64,000 nt of DNA. It comes from Lachnospiraceae bacterium. GTDB taxonomy: Bacteria; Bacillota; Clostridia; Lachnospirales; Lachnospiraceae. The stretch spans positions 1 through 64,000 of the forward strand of contig JAFZQH010000006.1 of assembly GCA_017550165.1 (NCBI GenBank), given 5' to 3'. Under the pieces are notes generated by a model. That model searched no databases, was not told where the DNA came from, and saw nothing but the letters and a program-made list of their open reading frames with translations. Shown here in pieces: positions 8,584 through 16,860 of the stretch; the first letter of the stretch is position 1, and every line of letters begins with the position of its first letter. The position numbers were made by a program, and so were the translations under genes.

Positions 8584-8633
8584 CGGAAATAGCACAAAAC
8601 CGCATATCTCGAGGGAGTAACGGTTGCTATTTC
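8584..8633 (+). terminator. hairpin after the VTC operon
   Basis: GAAATAGC at 8585-8592 pairs with GCTATTTC at 8626-8633, with AACCG/CGGTT extending the stem after a small bulge. It lies just after the Fe-S/FMN gene and could end the operon, but there is no clear T-run after it. Confidence 0.4.
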
Positions 8634-8651
8634 ATATGAGCATGATATAAT
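8624..8651 (+). promoter_or_regulatory. candidate promoter for the HicB-like gene
   Basis: TTGCTA at 8624-8629 and TATAAT at 8646-8651 are separated by 16 bases, about 90 bases upstream of the DUF1902 gene. The -35 box overlaps the right arm of the hairpin after the VTC operon. Confidence 0.45.
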
Positions 8652-8741
8652 ATATACATACAAATAACAGGTCGAAATGAAAAGCATTGTTTCTTTTCAT
8701 TCAGACATGTAGATCTGAATAATGTAGATAGGTGACTAACT

Positions 8742-8960
8742 ATGAATTATACGGTTCTTTTTACATGGGATGAAGAAGCAAGTGTATGGGTAGCAACGAG
8801 CCCGGACATTACAGGACTTGTACTTGAGTCTGAGTCATTAGATTTACTGATGAACAGGGTGAAGGATGCTATACCTGAATTGCTGGAATTAAATGCCCAA
8901 AAGCCTGCCAATGTAATCAGTTATGTGTGTAATCGAACACAGACTATGGTGTGTGTATAA
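8742..8960 (+). CDS. HicB-like antitoxin (DUF1902)
   Basis: A 72-residue protein with the HicB-like fold of DUF1902: a YTVLFTWDEEASVWVATS strand pair, the SPDITGL turn and an amphipathic helix to LLELN. Such proteins are the antitoxin half of HicA/HicB-type pairs. The stop overlaps the start of a broken hicA gene as TAATG, so the pair was once co-translated. With its toxin disrupted, it is either a relic or a free regulator. Confidence 0.75.
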   Translation: MNYTVLFTWDEEASVWVATSPDITGLVLESESLDLLMNRVKDAIPELLELNAQKPANVISYVCNRTQTMVCV

Positions 8961-9062
8961 TGGCTGAGTACGAAAAGAAGGTTAGAAAAGTCTTAAAAGA
9001 TCAAATCAAGGCATTCTGCAAACGCTATTATGAAAGAGATGGGAATCGATTATCATTTTTAA
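8960..9062 (+). pseudogene. hicA toxin remnant with internal deletion and frameshift
   Basis: From the ATG at 8960 the frame begins MAEYEKKVRKVLKD, like HicA-type toxins. From 9003 another frame reads KSRHSANAIMKEMGIDYHF and stops at 9062, which is the usual HicA C-terminus. The middle of the protein, including the catalytic Gly-His region normally found about 25-30 residues in, is missing and the two ends are out of frame. The frame that starts at 8960 gives only 35 residues. Family length is about 60-80 residues, so a deletion of roughly 75-100 bases is inferred. Confidence 0.75.
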
Positions 9063-9081
9063 GGTGATTTGATGTAGAGTA

Positions 9082-9140
9082 GGGGGACGGTGCTTTTGTC
9101 AACTTATAGAAGTTGACAAAAGCACCGTCCCCCTGTCTCA
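9082..9140. repeat. TGAGAC palindromic element, copy 2 (long hairpin)
   Basis: Two copies of the element core face each other as a perfect 23-base stem (9082-9104 and 9111-9133) around a 6-base loop, ending in TGTCTCA. On the minus strand the terminal TGA at 9138-9140 is the stop codon of the DUF3786 gene. It could also act as a transcription barrier between the convergent hicA remnant and the DUF3786 gene. Confidence 0.85.
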
Positions 9141-9767
9141 TTCGCACGCGAAAGCAATATGCTTCATCAACCCTCCGGCTGCATACCAGGCAGTCTCATA
9201 ACGGATAAAATGAAGTATATTGCTGTCCATGTATATATTAAGGACCGGGGGGAATTCTTCGTCTGCCTCCCAGAATGAGATTGCAAAACAGATATCCTTA
9301 AACATGGGGATCTTCATGGCCACATCACCCTTGCCGTAAGGTTCTCCGCCTAAGGCCCTGCAGGCCTCCATAAGTTCACCCGCCCTTTGGGAATACTCCC
9401 GTCCGTACCTTTCATATATCCCTTCTCCTGCGTAGGAGGAGGCATTCTGGACCCGGGAAAGGTTCTGTATCTGGACCAGATCACCGGAGGGTCTTGCCCC
9501 CTCTTCTGAATTAGCCAGAAGATCATACAGCACCAGCGCATCAGAATAATCCGAAAGTATGTATCCGCCGGTTTTGGGGTCCTCAATCTCCAGAACGGCA
9601 TTCTCCCTGTTAAGCCTGAACTTACTGCCTATATAGGTTAAACAAATGTAGGAACCGTCATTTTTCAGGCCAAGCTTCCCTATGATCTTCTCCTGATTGT
9701 ATCCCAGGAAAAGCTTTCTGGCATTCTCTCTGTGGATCTCATAATTTGAAGTCGGCTCATTTTTCAT
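9138..9767 (-). CDS. DUF3786 family protein
   Basis: A 209-residue soluble protein with no signal peptide or membrane segment. The GKGDVAMKIPMF and FWEADEEFPP segments followed by a DSN-type turn resemble DUF3786, found in anaerobes often near corrinoid or folate enzymes; no reaction is known. Its stop codon is the TGA at the end of a palindromic element. It is the last gene of the minus-strand train that begins at 19.4 kb, directly after the Nif11-leader precursor. Confidence 0.55.
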   Translation of the reverse strand: MKNEPTSNYEIHRENARKLFLGYNQEKIIGKLGLKNDGSYICLTYIGSKFRLNRENAVLEIEDPKTGGYILSDYSDALVLYDLLANSEEGARPSGDLVQIQNLSRVQNASSYAGEGIYERYGREYSQRAGELMEACRALGGEPYGKGDVAMKIPMFKDICFAISFWEADEEFPPVLNIYMDSNILHFIRYETAWYAAGGLMKHIAFACE

Positions 9768-9808
9768 ATAACCTTATGTTCCCCTTTTGTCTTGCTTATA
9801 TTGTTATT

Positions 9809-10285
9809 CTACAGATCATATAAAAATGACGTGCACTGCTCTGCAAGGGCGGAAGTACAGTAACGGCTGTGCTTATCTCCGCATTGATGGCCATTATAGT
9901 TTCTGTCGCATTTGTAGTTATCATAGGAAAGGAAAATGAAATCGCATCCATCGTCAAAGTAACAGTTCTCCCTATTCTTGAAGGTGTCCTTGCAGTTACT
10001 GTGCCCCTTCTTGCCTCCGGCCACCATTCCGAGTTCCTCATCCGGAAGTTTCTCAATGGTGTCTGAGAGTGAATCCGTCCTGGAGCTCAGTTCCTTTGCA
10101 GCCTGTTCAACTCCTTCGCGGATATCATCTTCGGTAATTTCCAGTCCGAGGCGCTTCCCCACTTCAACATAATACCGGATATAACCATCCCGATCTGAGG
10201 GTCTCGCAATATCTTCAACCTTTTTACGGGCTTCCGGATCTGATTCCAAAGCAGCCATTAGTTTCTTTACATTATCCATTGACAT
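9809..10285 (-). CDS. Nif11-leader ribosomal peptide precursor
   Basis: A 158-residue protein with the plan of a Nif11-like RiPP precursor. Residues 1-85 form a helical, acidic leader (SDPEARKK, GLEITEDDIREG) ending in a double-glycine site, GMVAGG at 86-91. The rest, 67 residues, is a Cys- and aromatic-rich core with cysteines at 98, 108, 114, 126, 135, 143 and 151. The start at 10285 follows GAGGAGGT by 7 bases. No LanM, radical-SAM, cyclodehydratase or peptidase-ABC gene is in the window, so modification and export would depend on distant genes. It could alternatively be a Cys-rich protein whose leader resembles Nif11. Confidence 0.72.
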   Translation of the reverse strand: MSMDNVKKLMAALESDPEARKKVEDIARPSDRDGYIRYYVEVGKRLGLEITEDDIREGVEQAAKELSSRTDSLSDTIEKLPDEELGMVAGGKKGHSNCKDTFKNRENCYFDDGCDFIFLSYDNYKCDRNYNGHQCGDKHSRYCTSALAEQCTSFLYDL

Positions 10286-10351
10286 CTTCAATACCTCCTC
10301 TTGCCAAATAATCATTGAGATAATTCTATCACAGTCTTGAGGAAATATAAA

Positions 10352-10382
10352 GTGAGACAAAAGCACCGTCCCCCCGTCTCAC
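10352..10382. repeat. TGAGAC palindromic element, copy 3
   Basis: A 31-base element, GTGAGAC...GTCTCAC, with an AAAAGCACCGTCCCC core. On the minus strand its TGA at 10379-10381 is the stop codon of the fructosamine kinase gene, and it separates that gene from the Nif11-leader precursor. Confidence 0.88.
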
Positions 10383-11284
10383 GAATAGTACCTGATTATC
10401 CGTAAAACCTGTGGGAGATGGCTGCTTCCGAAGAGGTTAAGATGATTGAGCCAGTGGTACAGGTTGTATATCTCCCGCCTGTCCTTAAATCCCGGTTCCT
10501 CAGGGATCATCTCATGATATGATCCATAAAACTGTCCGGGCATGGGCCAAAACATATCAGTCATGGCCAGGTCCGCTTCGTGGTGGCCTACATATGCCGC
10601 CGGATCGATAAGTACCGGACCTCCGTTTTTATCCACCAGATGATTTCCTCCCCACATATCCCCGTGAAGAAGAGAAGGTCTTTCCGGCTCATACAGATAC
10701 TCATCCAATCTGTCCAATATCCGTTCTGCCCCCTTAACATCCCGGGTCTCCAGCGTCCTGCTCGCCATCTTGATCTGAGGAAGGAGCCTGCACTCCCTGA
10801 AAAAATCTATCCAACTGTCTTTGGGTGAATTGATCTGGGGAGTCGCCCCTATGTAATTGTCATGGGGAAATCCGTAACGTCCCCCGGCAACAAAGCCTGA
10901 GGCATCCGCAAGGTGCATTTGGGCGAATCCATGTCCCAGTCTGACCCAGGTTTCTTTGTTATCTCTTCCCGGTTCTATATATTCCATCATCAGAAAAGAG
11001 ATCCCGGCCTTTCTGTCTGTTCCCTTGCAATATAACCCCGGAGTCCTGACGGTACCGGTCCGGGCAATGGCATTAAGCCCCTCTTCTTCGGCATCAAAAA
11101 AGCCTGACTTGCCAATGGAGTTGGTCTTGCATATCACAGTTCTTCCATCGGAAAGAGATAACGGGGTGGCAGAACTGATGCCACCCCGCATTGTTCCGGA
11201 GCTTTTTGCTATAGTCGTGTTGTCGCCGAAACAACCCTTTATCGCTTCATTTACGGATGAATAACAATTGATCGACATATTCAC
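10379..11284 (-). CDS. fructosamine kinase family protein
   Basis: A 301-residue kinase of the fructosamine/ketosamine-3-kinase family, which phosphorylates sugar adducts on amines so that they fall off. Family marks are the N-terminal GGISSATP nucleotide loop, LMMEYI hinge, the catalytic LLHGDMWGGN and the metal-binding DPAAYVGHHEADLAM. Translation probably starts at the GTG at 11284, 7 bases after GGAAGG and one base after the ispG stop; an ATG at 11278 is the alternative. The stop is donated by a palindromic element, so the extreme C-terminus may be altered. Confidence 0.88.
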   Translation of the reverse strand: MNMSINCYSSVNEAIKGCFGDNTTIAKSSGTMRGGISSATPLSLSDGRTVICKTNSIGKSGFFDAEEEGLNAIARTGTVRTPGLYCKGTDRKAGISFLMMEYIEPGRDNKETWVRLGHGFAQMHLADASGFVAGGRYGFPHDNYIGATPQINSPKDSWIDFFRECRLLPQIKMASRTLETRDVKGAERILDRLDEYLYEPERPSLLHGDMWGGNHLVDKNGGPVLIDPAAYVGHHEADLAMTDMFWPMPGQFYGSYHEMIPEEPGFKDRREIYNLYHWLNHLNLFGSSHLPQVLRIIRYYS

Positions 11285-11285
11285 A

Positions 11286-12344
11286 TTAATCCTTCCAATT
11301 CAGGAGTTCTTCCCTGAGAGCGTCTAAAAGCTCATTCTCCGGGACCTTACGCAGCGTCCGGCCTTTTTTGATCAGGAGCCCTTCACCCTTGCCGCCGCAT
11401 ATACCTATATCAGCCTCTTTGGATTCCCCCGGGCCGTTAACCACGCAGCCCATAACGGCAACCTTAAGATCCAGCGGGATATCAGCCACCATATTCTCCA
11501 CCTTATTGGCCAGGCCTATAAGGTCGATCTTGGTTCGGCCGCAGGTAGGACATGAAACCACTTCGATCCCTCCCTTGCGAAGTCCCAGGGTACGAAGGAT
11601 GATCTTCGCAGACTTGACTTCCTCCAGTGGATCCCCCGTCAGGGATACCCGGATGGTATCACCGATCCCCTGGTTCAAAATAATACCCAGGCCAAGCGCC
11701 GATTTAATGTTTCCGGAAATGATGGTCCCAGACTCCGTGATCCCCACATGGAGAGGATGGTCGGTCTTCTCTGCCATGATCTCATGGGCGCGGACACACA
11801 TCATAACATCGGCGGATTTGATACTGATGACCAGGTTATCATAATCCATGTCTTCAATAAGATGCACTTTATCCAACGCACTCTCCACCAGACCCTCTGC
11901 AGTCACGCCGCCACATTTTGCCACGATCTCTTCTTCAAGGGATCCGCTGTTGACGCCCACTCTGATGGGAATGCCACGCTCCTTGGCACAATCCACCACA
12001 GCCCTGATCCGGTCGGTGGATCCGATGTTGCCGGGATTGATCCTGATCTTGTCCGCACCATTCTCCATAGCTGCAATAGCCAGTTTATAGTCAAAATGAA
12101 TATCAGCCACAAGAGGGATGCCAATCTGCTTTTTTATCTCCGCAAGGGCAGCCGCCGCCTCCCTGGTCGGCACGGCGCACCTGATGATATCACACCCTGC
12201 CTTCTCCAGGGCAAGGATCTGTGCCACCGTCGCCCCCACATCCTCAGTCCTGGTATTCGTCATAGACTGGATAAGCACCGGGTTTCCTCCGCCGATCGCC
12301 CTGCCCCCGATGTTGACTTTTTTTGTGATATTTCTATTATTCAT
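11286..12344 (-). CDS. ispG: 4-hydroxy-3-methylbut-2-enyl diphosphate synthase
   Basis: This 352-residue enzyme converts methylerythritol cyclodiphosphate to HMBPP, the penultimate MEP-pathway step. The TIM barrel contains IQSMTNT, ADIHFDYKLA and INPGNIG, and the 4Fe-4S cluster ligands are in SCPTCGR and MGCVVNGPGE, which also holds the conserved catalytic Glu. Either of two tandem ATGs (12347 or 12344) can start; 12344 has the better spacing to GGAG. With dxr nearby, this locus supplies two MEP-pathway steps for undecaprenyl phosphate and other isoprenoids. Confidence 0.96.
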   Translation of the reverse strand: MNNRNITKKVNIGGRAIGGGNPVLIQSMTNTRTEDVGATVAQILALEKAGCDIIRCAVPTREAAAALAEIKKQIGIPLVADIHFDYKLAIAAMENGADKIRINPGNIGSTDRIRAVVDCAKERGIPIRVGVNSGSLEEEIVAKCGGVTAEGLVESALDKVHLIEDMDYDNLVISIKSADVMMCVRAHEIMAEKTDHPLHVGITESGTIISGNIKSALGLGIILNQGIGDTIRVSLTGDPLEEVKSAKIILRTLGLRKGGIEVVSCPTCGRTKIDLIGLANKVENMVADIPLDLKVAVMGCVVNGPGESKEADIGICGGKGEGLLIKKGRTLRKVPENELLDALREELLNWKD

Positions 12345-12364
12345 CATTATCTCCAAAATATATA

Positions 12365-12500
12365 AGACGTCGGATAATATGTTCAAAGAAACGCCTTTGC
12401 GGACGTCGGTTCTTAGTGAACGCGTCAGCGTGAGCTTAGAACCGCTACGCTTCGCAACGGAGCGAGAGCGTCGTTTCGTTGAATATATTCTCCGACGTCT
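12365..12500. repeat. branched inverted-repeat element between rseP and ispG
   Basis: A 136-base imperfect palindrome. The outer arms AGACGTCGGATAATAT and the reverse of ATATTCTCCGACGTCT pair over about 25-30 bases with few mismatches. Inside are a second GACGTCGG copy at 12402, a GGTTCT/AGAACC arm pair and a CGCT/AGCG hairpin, giving a cruciform or multi-arm RNA. It has no long reading frame of its own and looks inserted in an otherwise tight operon. It may be a small non-autonomous mobile element or a structured RNA. Confidence 0.7.
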
Positions 12501-12508
12501 CTCTCATA

Positions 12509-13555
12509 CTACGGAAAAATAATCTTCCTGATATCGTTAAACATTACAATACACATCAACCCCAGCAGTGCGAAAAAGCACACCACATTCACTGCCCCTT
12601 CCACCTTGGGATTGATCCGCTTCCTCCGGATCGCCTCCACCACCAGGAACACGAACCTTCCTCCGTCCAGCGCCGGAATGGGAAGCAGGTTCATAACACC
12701 CAGATTGGCCGTCAGCAGGATAGCGATATTGACCATATTGATGAATATGTAGAATACACCGTCCTCTGCTGCCTTATCGTAGGTATTGGCAATGACCTTT
12801 ACCACACCCACAGGACCCTGCATATCATTGACATCAGCTCTGCCCTTGAAGAGGGTGCCCAGGCTCTTTAAGGTAGTCTTGATCCAGAAGAATACTTCAT
12901 TTGCAGAATACTTAATGGTATCGAAAAACCCGGTCCGGACTCTGCCGATACCGTAGAGGAACCCGAAATCCACCAGCTTGGTCCCGGCCACAGGAGTTCC
13001 GGTCAGAGAGACGGTACCCACCTCTTCTCCCCGCTTATAGGTAACCTCAATGGTCTCGCTCTTACAAAAAGCCTCGATATTATCAATGTCCCGGTATACA
13101 GTCACCGGTTCCCCGTCTATGGAAAGGATGGTATCCCCGGCCTTGATCCCCGCAGCAGCCGCAGCCCCGTTCTCAGAGAGTCTGCCTATCACGGGCGCAT
13201 CATATCCCACGGTTCCCATGACAATTATGGAAAGGATAAATGCCAGGATAAAATTAAAGATGGGGCCCGCCAGGACCACCTGTATCCTTGCCCACACCGA
13301 CTTGGCCCCGAAGGATCTGGGATCTTTATTGGCCTCCTCGTCCTCATCTTCCCCCAGCATCATGCAGGCTCCGCCCAGGGGAAGCAGTTTGATGGAATAC
13401 TTCGTCTCACCTTTAGTAAAGCCCACGATGGTAGGCCCGAATCCGATACAGAATTCTTCCACGCAAATATCATTTTTCTTTGCAAAGATAAAATGACCCA
13501 ATTCATGAATAAGGATTATGAGACTGAATATCAGTATACCTATGATTATCTTCAT
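12509..13555 (-). CDS. rseP: site-2 membrane metalloprotease
   Basis: The 348-residue M50-family protease cuts within membranes, typically anti-sigma factors and leftover signal peptides. The zinc site HELGH is at residues 17-21 in the first helix, a PDZ domain lies at about 115-190, and the third zinc ligand is in the PIPALDGGR helix. It overlaps dxr by 4 bases (ATGA). The cdsA-dxr-rseP-ispG order is conserved in many Firmicutes. Confidence 0.95.
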   Translation of the reverse strand: MKIIIGILIFSLIILIHELGHFIFAKKNDICVEEFCIGFGPTIVGFTKGETKYSIKLLPLGGACMMLGEDEDEEANKDPRSFGAKSVWARIQVVLAGPIFNFILAFILSIIVMGTVGYDAPVIGRLSENGAAAAAGIKAGDTILSIDGEPVTVYRDIDNIEAFCKSETIEVTYKRGEEVGTVSLTGTPVAGTKLVDFGFLYGIGRVRTGFFDTIKYSANEVFFWIKTTLKSLGTLFKGRADVNDMQGPVGVVKVIANTYDKAAEDGVFYIFINMVNIAILLTANLGVMNLLPIPALDGGRFVFLVVEAIRRKRINPKVEGAVNVVCFFALLGLMCIVMFNDIRKIIFP

Positions 13556-14697
13556 CTGATCTTTCCTTTTATAAATTCCCTTACTTCCTTCTCCGTCTCG
13601 AGGATCTCGTCCACATCAGGATCATCAATGAACCTGCACTCGGACATACATTCAGCTATGGTGTCCACAATGTCCAGATACCCTATCTTCCTGTCTAAGA
13701 ATAATGCCACTGCCGCTTCATTGGCGGCATTATACACAGTGGGGATGTTGCCCCTTCTCTCCAAAGCCCGGTATGCCAGGTCAAGCCCCGGAAAAGCCTC
13801 ACGATCCGGTTCCTCAAAGACAATGTTCTTTATGGAAAACAGATCAAGACGGTCACCCTCCATATATACCCGGTTCGGATAATACAGGGCATATGCAATG
13901 GGCAGTTTCATATCCGGCAGGCCCAGTTGAGCCATAACAGCCCCGTCCGCAAACTGTACCATGGAGTGTACCACACTTCCGGGCTGAACCACAACCTCTA
14001 TATTCTCAGCCTCCACCCCGAAGAGCCATTTGGCCTCCATAACCTCCAGCCCCTTGTTGACCAGAGTGGAAGAATCAATGGTTATCTTCCTTCCCATGGA
14101 CCAGTTGGGGTGCTTGAGGGCATCCTCCGGCATAACATAGGCAAGTTCATCCCTCTTCTTCCCTCTGAAAGGGCCTCCTGAAGCGGTAAGAAGGATCTTT
14201 TCTATGGCACCCCGGTCTTCTCCGTTAAGGCACTGAAATATAGCGGAATGCTCGCTGTCCACCGGTAATATGGGTGCATTTTTCTCCTTTGAGAGAGGCA
14301 TGATAATATGCCCTGCACACACCAGGGTCTCCTTATTGGCCAATGCCAGCTTCTTTCCAGCATTGAGAGCGGCTATGGCAGGCCTGATCCCTATCATTCC
14401 CACAACAGCTGCCACAACTGTCTCCGCTTCTTCCAATGAAGCCGCCTCAATGAGTCCTTCCATGCCGGATAGGACTTTGACTCCGGTATCCGCCACCCTG
14501 CCCCGAAGCTCATCTGCTGCCGCCTCATCGTACAGGCAGGCAATACGGGGCTTAAACTCCCTTATCTGCTCTTCAAGCAGCGAAACATTGCTATTTGCCG
14601 CAAGGGCGCACACATTTATATCTTTCTTTTTTCTTGCTATTTCCAGGGTCTGGGTCCCGATAGATCCCGTTGACCCCAGGATTGAAATATTTATCAT
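13552..14697 (-). CDS. dxr: 1-deoxy-D-xylulose-5-phosphate reductoisomerase
   Basis: A 381-residue enzyme that makes MEP from DXP with NADPH, the first committed step of the MEP pathway. The N-terminal Rossmann GSTGSIG, the NKETLVCAG segment, the metal and substrate site PVDSEHSA with LTASGGPF, and the C-terminal helical domain are all present and of normal length. It overlaps rseP downstream and follows cdsA with an 8-base gap. Confidence 0.97.
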   Translation of the reverse strand: MINISILGSTGSIGTQTLEIARKKKDINVCALAANSNVSLLEEQIREFKPRIACLYDEAAADELRGRVADTGVKVLSGMEGLIEAASLEEAETVVAAVVGMIGIRPAIAALNAGKKLALANKETLVCAGHIIMPLSKEKNAPILPVDSEHSAIFQCLNGEDRGAIEKILLTASGGPFRGKKRDELAYVMPEDALKHPNWSMGRKITIDSSTLVNKGLEVMEAKWLFGVEAENIEVVVQPGSVVHSMVQFADGAVMAQLGLPDMKLPIAYALYYPNRVYMEGDRLDLFSIKNIVFEEPDREAFPGLDLAYRALERRGNIPTVYNAANEAAVALFLDRKIGYLDIVDTIAECMSECRFIDDPDVDEILETEKEVREFIKGKIR

Positions 14698-14705
14698 GAT
14701 AATAC

Positions 14706-15530
14706 CTACAAAAGCCCAGTCATTTTCCCGAAGAAAAATGCCAGATAATAAATAACCGGTGCAGTAATGATGACACTGTCGAAGCGGTCTAAGACTCCAC
14801 CGTGTCCCGGAATGATATCCCCGTAATCCTTGGCATCCTTATTTCTCTTGATGGCAGATGCAGCCAGATCTCCCAGCTGGGCCAGTATGGATCCCAGGCC
14901 GCATATTATAACCAGGACCACCTTGGTCCTGTCGGCATAACCCAGGGCGTACTGAACTATCCATGCATAAGCCGTTCCCAGGAGTACTGCGGCAGCTATA
15001 CCTCCGATAGCGCCCTCCACCGACTTCTTGGGACTGAGCCTGGGAGCAAACTTATGCTTTCCGATGAGGCTCCCCACACAGTAGGCCCCTGTATCTGATC
15101 CCCAGGAAGCAATAAATATAAGCCATACAATGAAAGCTCCGTCGGGAAGTTCTCTGGTCTGGTATATATAGGAAAGCATGACCACCACATAGAAGAGCCC
15201 GAAAAACACGCTCATCACCTGTTCGGCAGAATATTTGGGAAAGGAAAAAACATAGACCAGAAGAAGCAGGGCGATGACCGCCAGGAACAAAAGCATGTAA
15301 TAATCGCTTCTTCCGAAGTATAAAAGGGTATAATAACCTATGGCTGCCAGATAACCTACGATGCCCAGCAGCCGGTTATGTACCTTGAATATCCTGTATA
15401 ATTCATAAAGCCCCACCATTGACAGTGCGGCAACCACAACAAACAGGTAGACGCCGCCGTTTATGATGGTAAAAAGAGCGATCAGTATAAGGAATATCCC
15501 ACTGATCAATCTGGTAACGAATGATTTCAT
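14706..15530 (-). CDS. cdsA: phosphatidate cytidylyltransferase
   Basis: A 274-residue polytopic membrane enzyme that converts phosphatidate and CTP to CDP-diacylglycerol for phospholipid synthesis. Eight or so helices precede the family signature near the C-terminus, GDLAASAIKRNKDAKDY followed by PGHGGVLDRFDS, and the GSDTGAY and SPKKSVEG segments are also conserved. Its start shares a base with the uppS stop, so the two are translationally coupled. Confidence 0.95.
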   Translation of the reverse strand: MKSFVTRLISGIFLILIALFTIINGGVYLFVVVAALSMVGLYELYRIFKVHNRLLGIVGYLAAIGYYTLLYFGRSDYYMLLFLAVIALLLLVYVFSFPKYSAEQVMSVFFGLFYVVVMLSYIYQTRELPDGAFIVWLIFIASWGSDTGAYCVGSLIGKHKFAPRLSPKKSVEGAIGGIAAAVLLGTAYAWIVQYALGYADRTKVVLVIICGLGSILAQLGDLAASAIKRNKDAKDYGDIIPGHGGVLDRFDSVIITAPVIYYLAFFFGKMTGLL

Positions 15531-16237
15531 TACTCCTCCTTGATCTGTCCGTACCTTCTGTCTCTTTTATTATAATTCTCAATGGCCTTCATCAGTTCAT
15601 CTTTGTCAAATTCAGGCCAGTGTTTCTGTGTAAAATAAAACTCCGTATATGCCAGCTGCCAGGGCAGAAAATTGGACAATCTCTGCTCTCCGCTGGTCCT
15701 TATAAGAAGATCCGGATCAGGGATATCCCCCGTATCCAGGGCCTTCGAGATAGTATCCTCTGTAATGTCCTCCGGGGAAATGATACCCTCCTTCACATCT
15801 CCCGCGATCCGGGTAAAAGCCCGCCGGAGTTCATCTCTTCCCCCGTAATTGATGGCTATCTGAAACTGCAGTCCCGTGTTGTCTTTTGAGGACTCCACCG
15901 TATCCCTTATGATCTCCTGAAGCTTGCCGTCAAGAACCGAAGTGTCACCTATGACGCGAACACGGGAATTGGTGTTGGCTGCCCTTTTCTTAAGCTTCTT
16001 CATATATTTTCCCAGAAGATCCATTAATACATTGACCTCGTCAGCAGGTCTCTTCCAGTTCTCCGTGGAGAATGCGTAGACCGTAAAATACTTCACGCCG
16101 ATGCTTTCCATAACATCGCACATCTTTTCCACGTTCTCCGAACCCTTGCTGTGCCCGTAGGTCCTGGGCATGCCCTTGGCCTTGGCCCACCTTCCGTTGC
16201 CGTCCAGGATAATAGCTATATGCTTGGGAATATTCAT
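15530..16237 (-). CDS. uppS: undecaprenyl diphosphate synthase
   Basis: A 235-residue cis-prenyltransferase that builds the C55 carrier for cell wall polymers. The catalytic ILDGNGRWAK, the AFSTENW loop, the INYGGRDEL segment and the LIRTSGEQRLSNFLPW box are intact. The start at 16237 is chosen for the AAGGGTG ribosome site; a longer frame has no site. A T-tailed hairpin lies between frr and this gene. Confidence 0.95.
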   Translation of the reverse strand: MNIPKHIAIILDGNGRWAKAKGMPRTYGHSKGSENVEKMCDVMESIGVKYFTVYAFSTENWKRPADEVNVLMDLLGKYMKKLKKRAANTNSRVRVIGDTSVLDGKLQEIIRDTVESSKDNTGLQFQIAINYGGRDELRRAFTRIAGDVKEGIISPEDITEDTISKALDTGDIPDPDLLIRTSGEQRLSNFLPWQLAYTEFYFTQKHWPEFDKDELMKAIENYNKRDRRYGQIKEE

Positions 16238-16252
16238 CTTATCACCCTTAAT

Positions 16253-16286
16253 AAAAATTGGGGAACACGACACTTTTCGTGTTCCC
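16253..16286 (-). terminator. hairpin between frr and uppS
   Basis: On the minus strand GGGAACACGA and TCGTGTTCCC form a perfect 10-base stem (16261-16270 and 16277-16286) followed by CAATTTTTATT. It has the form of an intrinsic terminator inside the operon, so it probably reduces or partly separates transcription of uppS and later genes from pyrH-frr. Confidence 0.75.
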
Positions 16287-16293
16287 TCTTATT

Positions 16294-16848
16294 TTAAACT
16301 GTCAGGATCTCCTGAGACTTCTCATCAATGGTCTTATCAACCTCTCCGATGAACTTGTCGGTCAGCTTCTGGACCTCGTCAAGCAGCTGTTTCTCCTCAT
16401 CCTCGGATATCTCATTGGCCTTGATCTGCTTCTTAAAAGCCTCATTGGCATCACGTCTGATATTACGGACAGCAACCTTACACTGCTCACCCTTTTTCTT
16501 CACATCCTTGACCAGTTCCTTACGACGGTCCTCCGTAAGCTCCGGGAATACCAGGCGGATCATCTTGCCGTCGTTGGTAGGATTGATACCTATATCAGAG
16601 GTCTGGATGGCTTTCTCTATCTCCTTGACCATGTTGGGCTCCCAGGGCTGGATCTGGATCATCCTTGCCTCAGGTACACTGACATTGGCCACCTGCTGGA
16701 TAGGAGTGGGTGTGCCGTAATAATCCACACGGAGCTTATCCAGGATATGCGGATTAGCACGTCCTGCCCTGATGCCTGCATACTCCTCTTTCAGGTTATT
16801 AAGAGATTTGGTCATCTTATCCTCGTAAATGTTCAGTTTTTCGTCCAT
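16294..16848 (-). CDS. frr: ribosome recycling factor
   Basis: A 184-residue protein of exactly family length. It splits post-termination ribosomes with EF-G. The three-helix bundle carries the conserved GRANPHILDKL, YYGTPTPI and PWEPNMVKEIEKAI segments and the C-terminal DEVQKLTDKFI helix. It follows pyrH by 12 bases, the standard arrangement. Confidence 0.97.
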   Translation of the reverse strand: MDEKLNIYEDKMTKSLNNLKEEYAGIRAGRANPHILDKLRVDYYGTPTPIQQVANVSVPEARMIQIQPWEPNMVKEIEKAIQTSDIGINPTNDGKMIRLVFPELTEDRRKELVKDVKKKGEQCKVAVRNIRRDANEAFKKQIKANEISEDEEKQLLDEVQKLTDKFIGEVDKTIDEKSQEILTV

Positions 16849-16860
16849 AAAAATATCCCC

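Noticed and set aside
10352-10382. Palindromic elements as simple intrinsic terminators
   Set aside because: They lack a T-run, share a fixed sequence rather than only a shape, and one copy lies inside a coding region.
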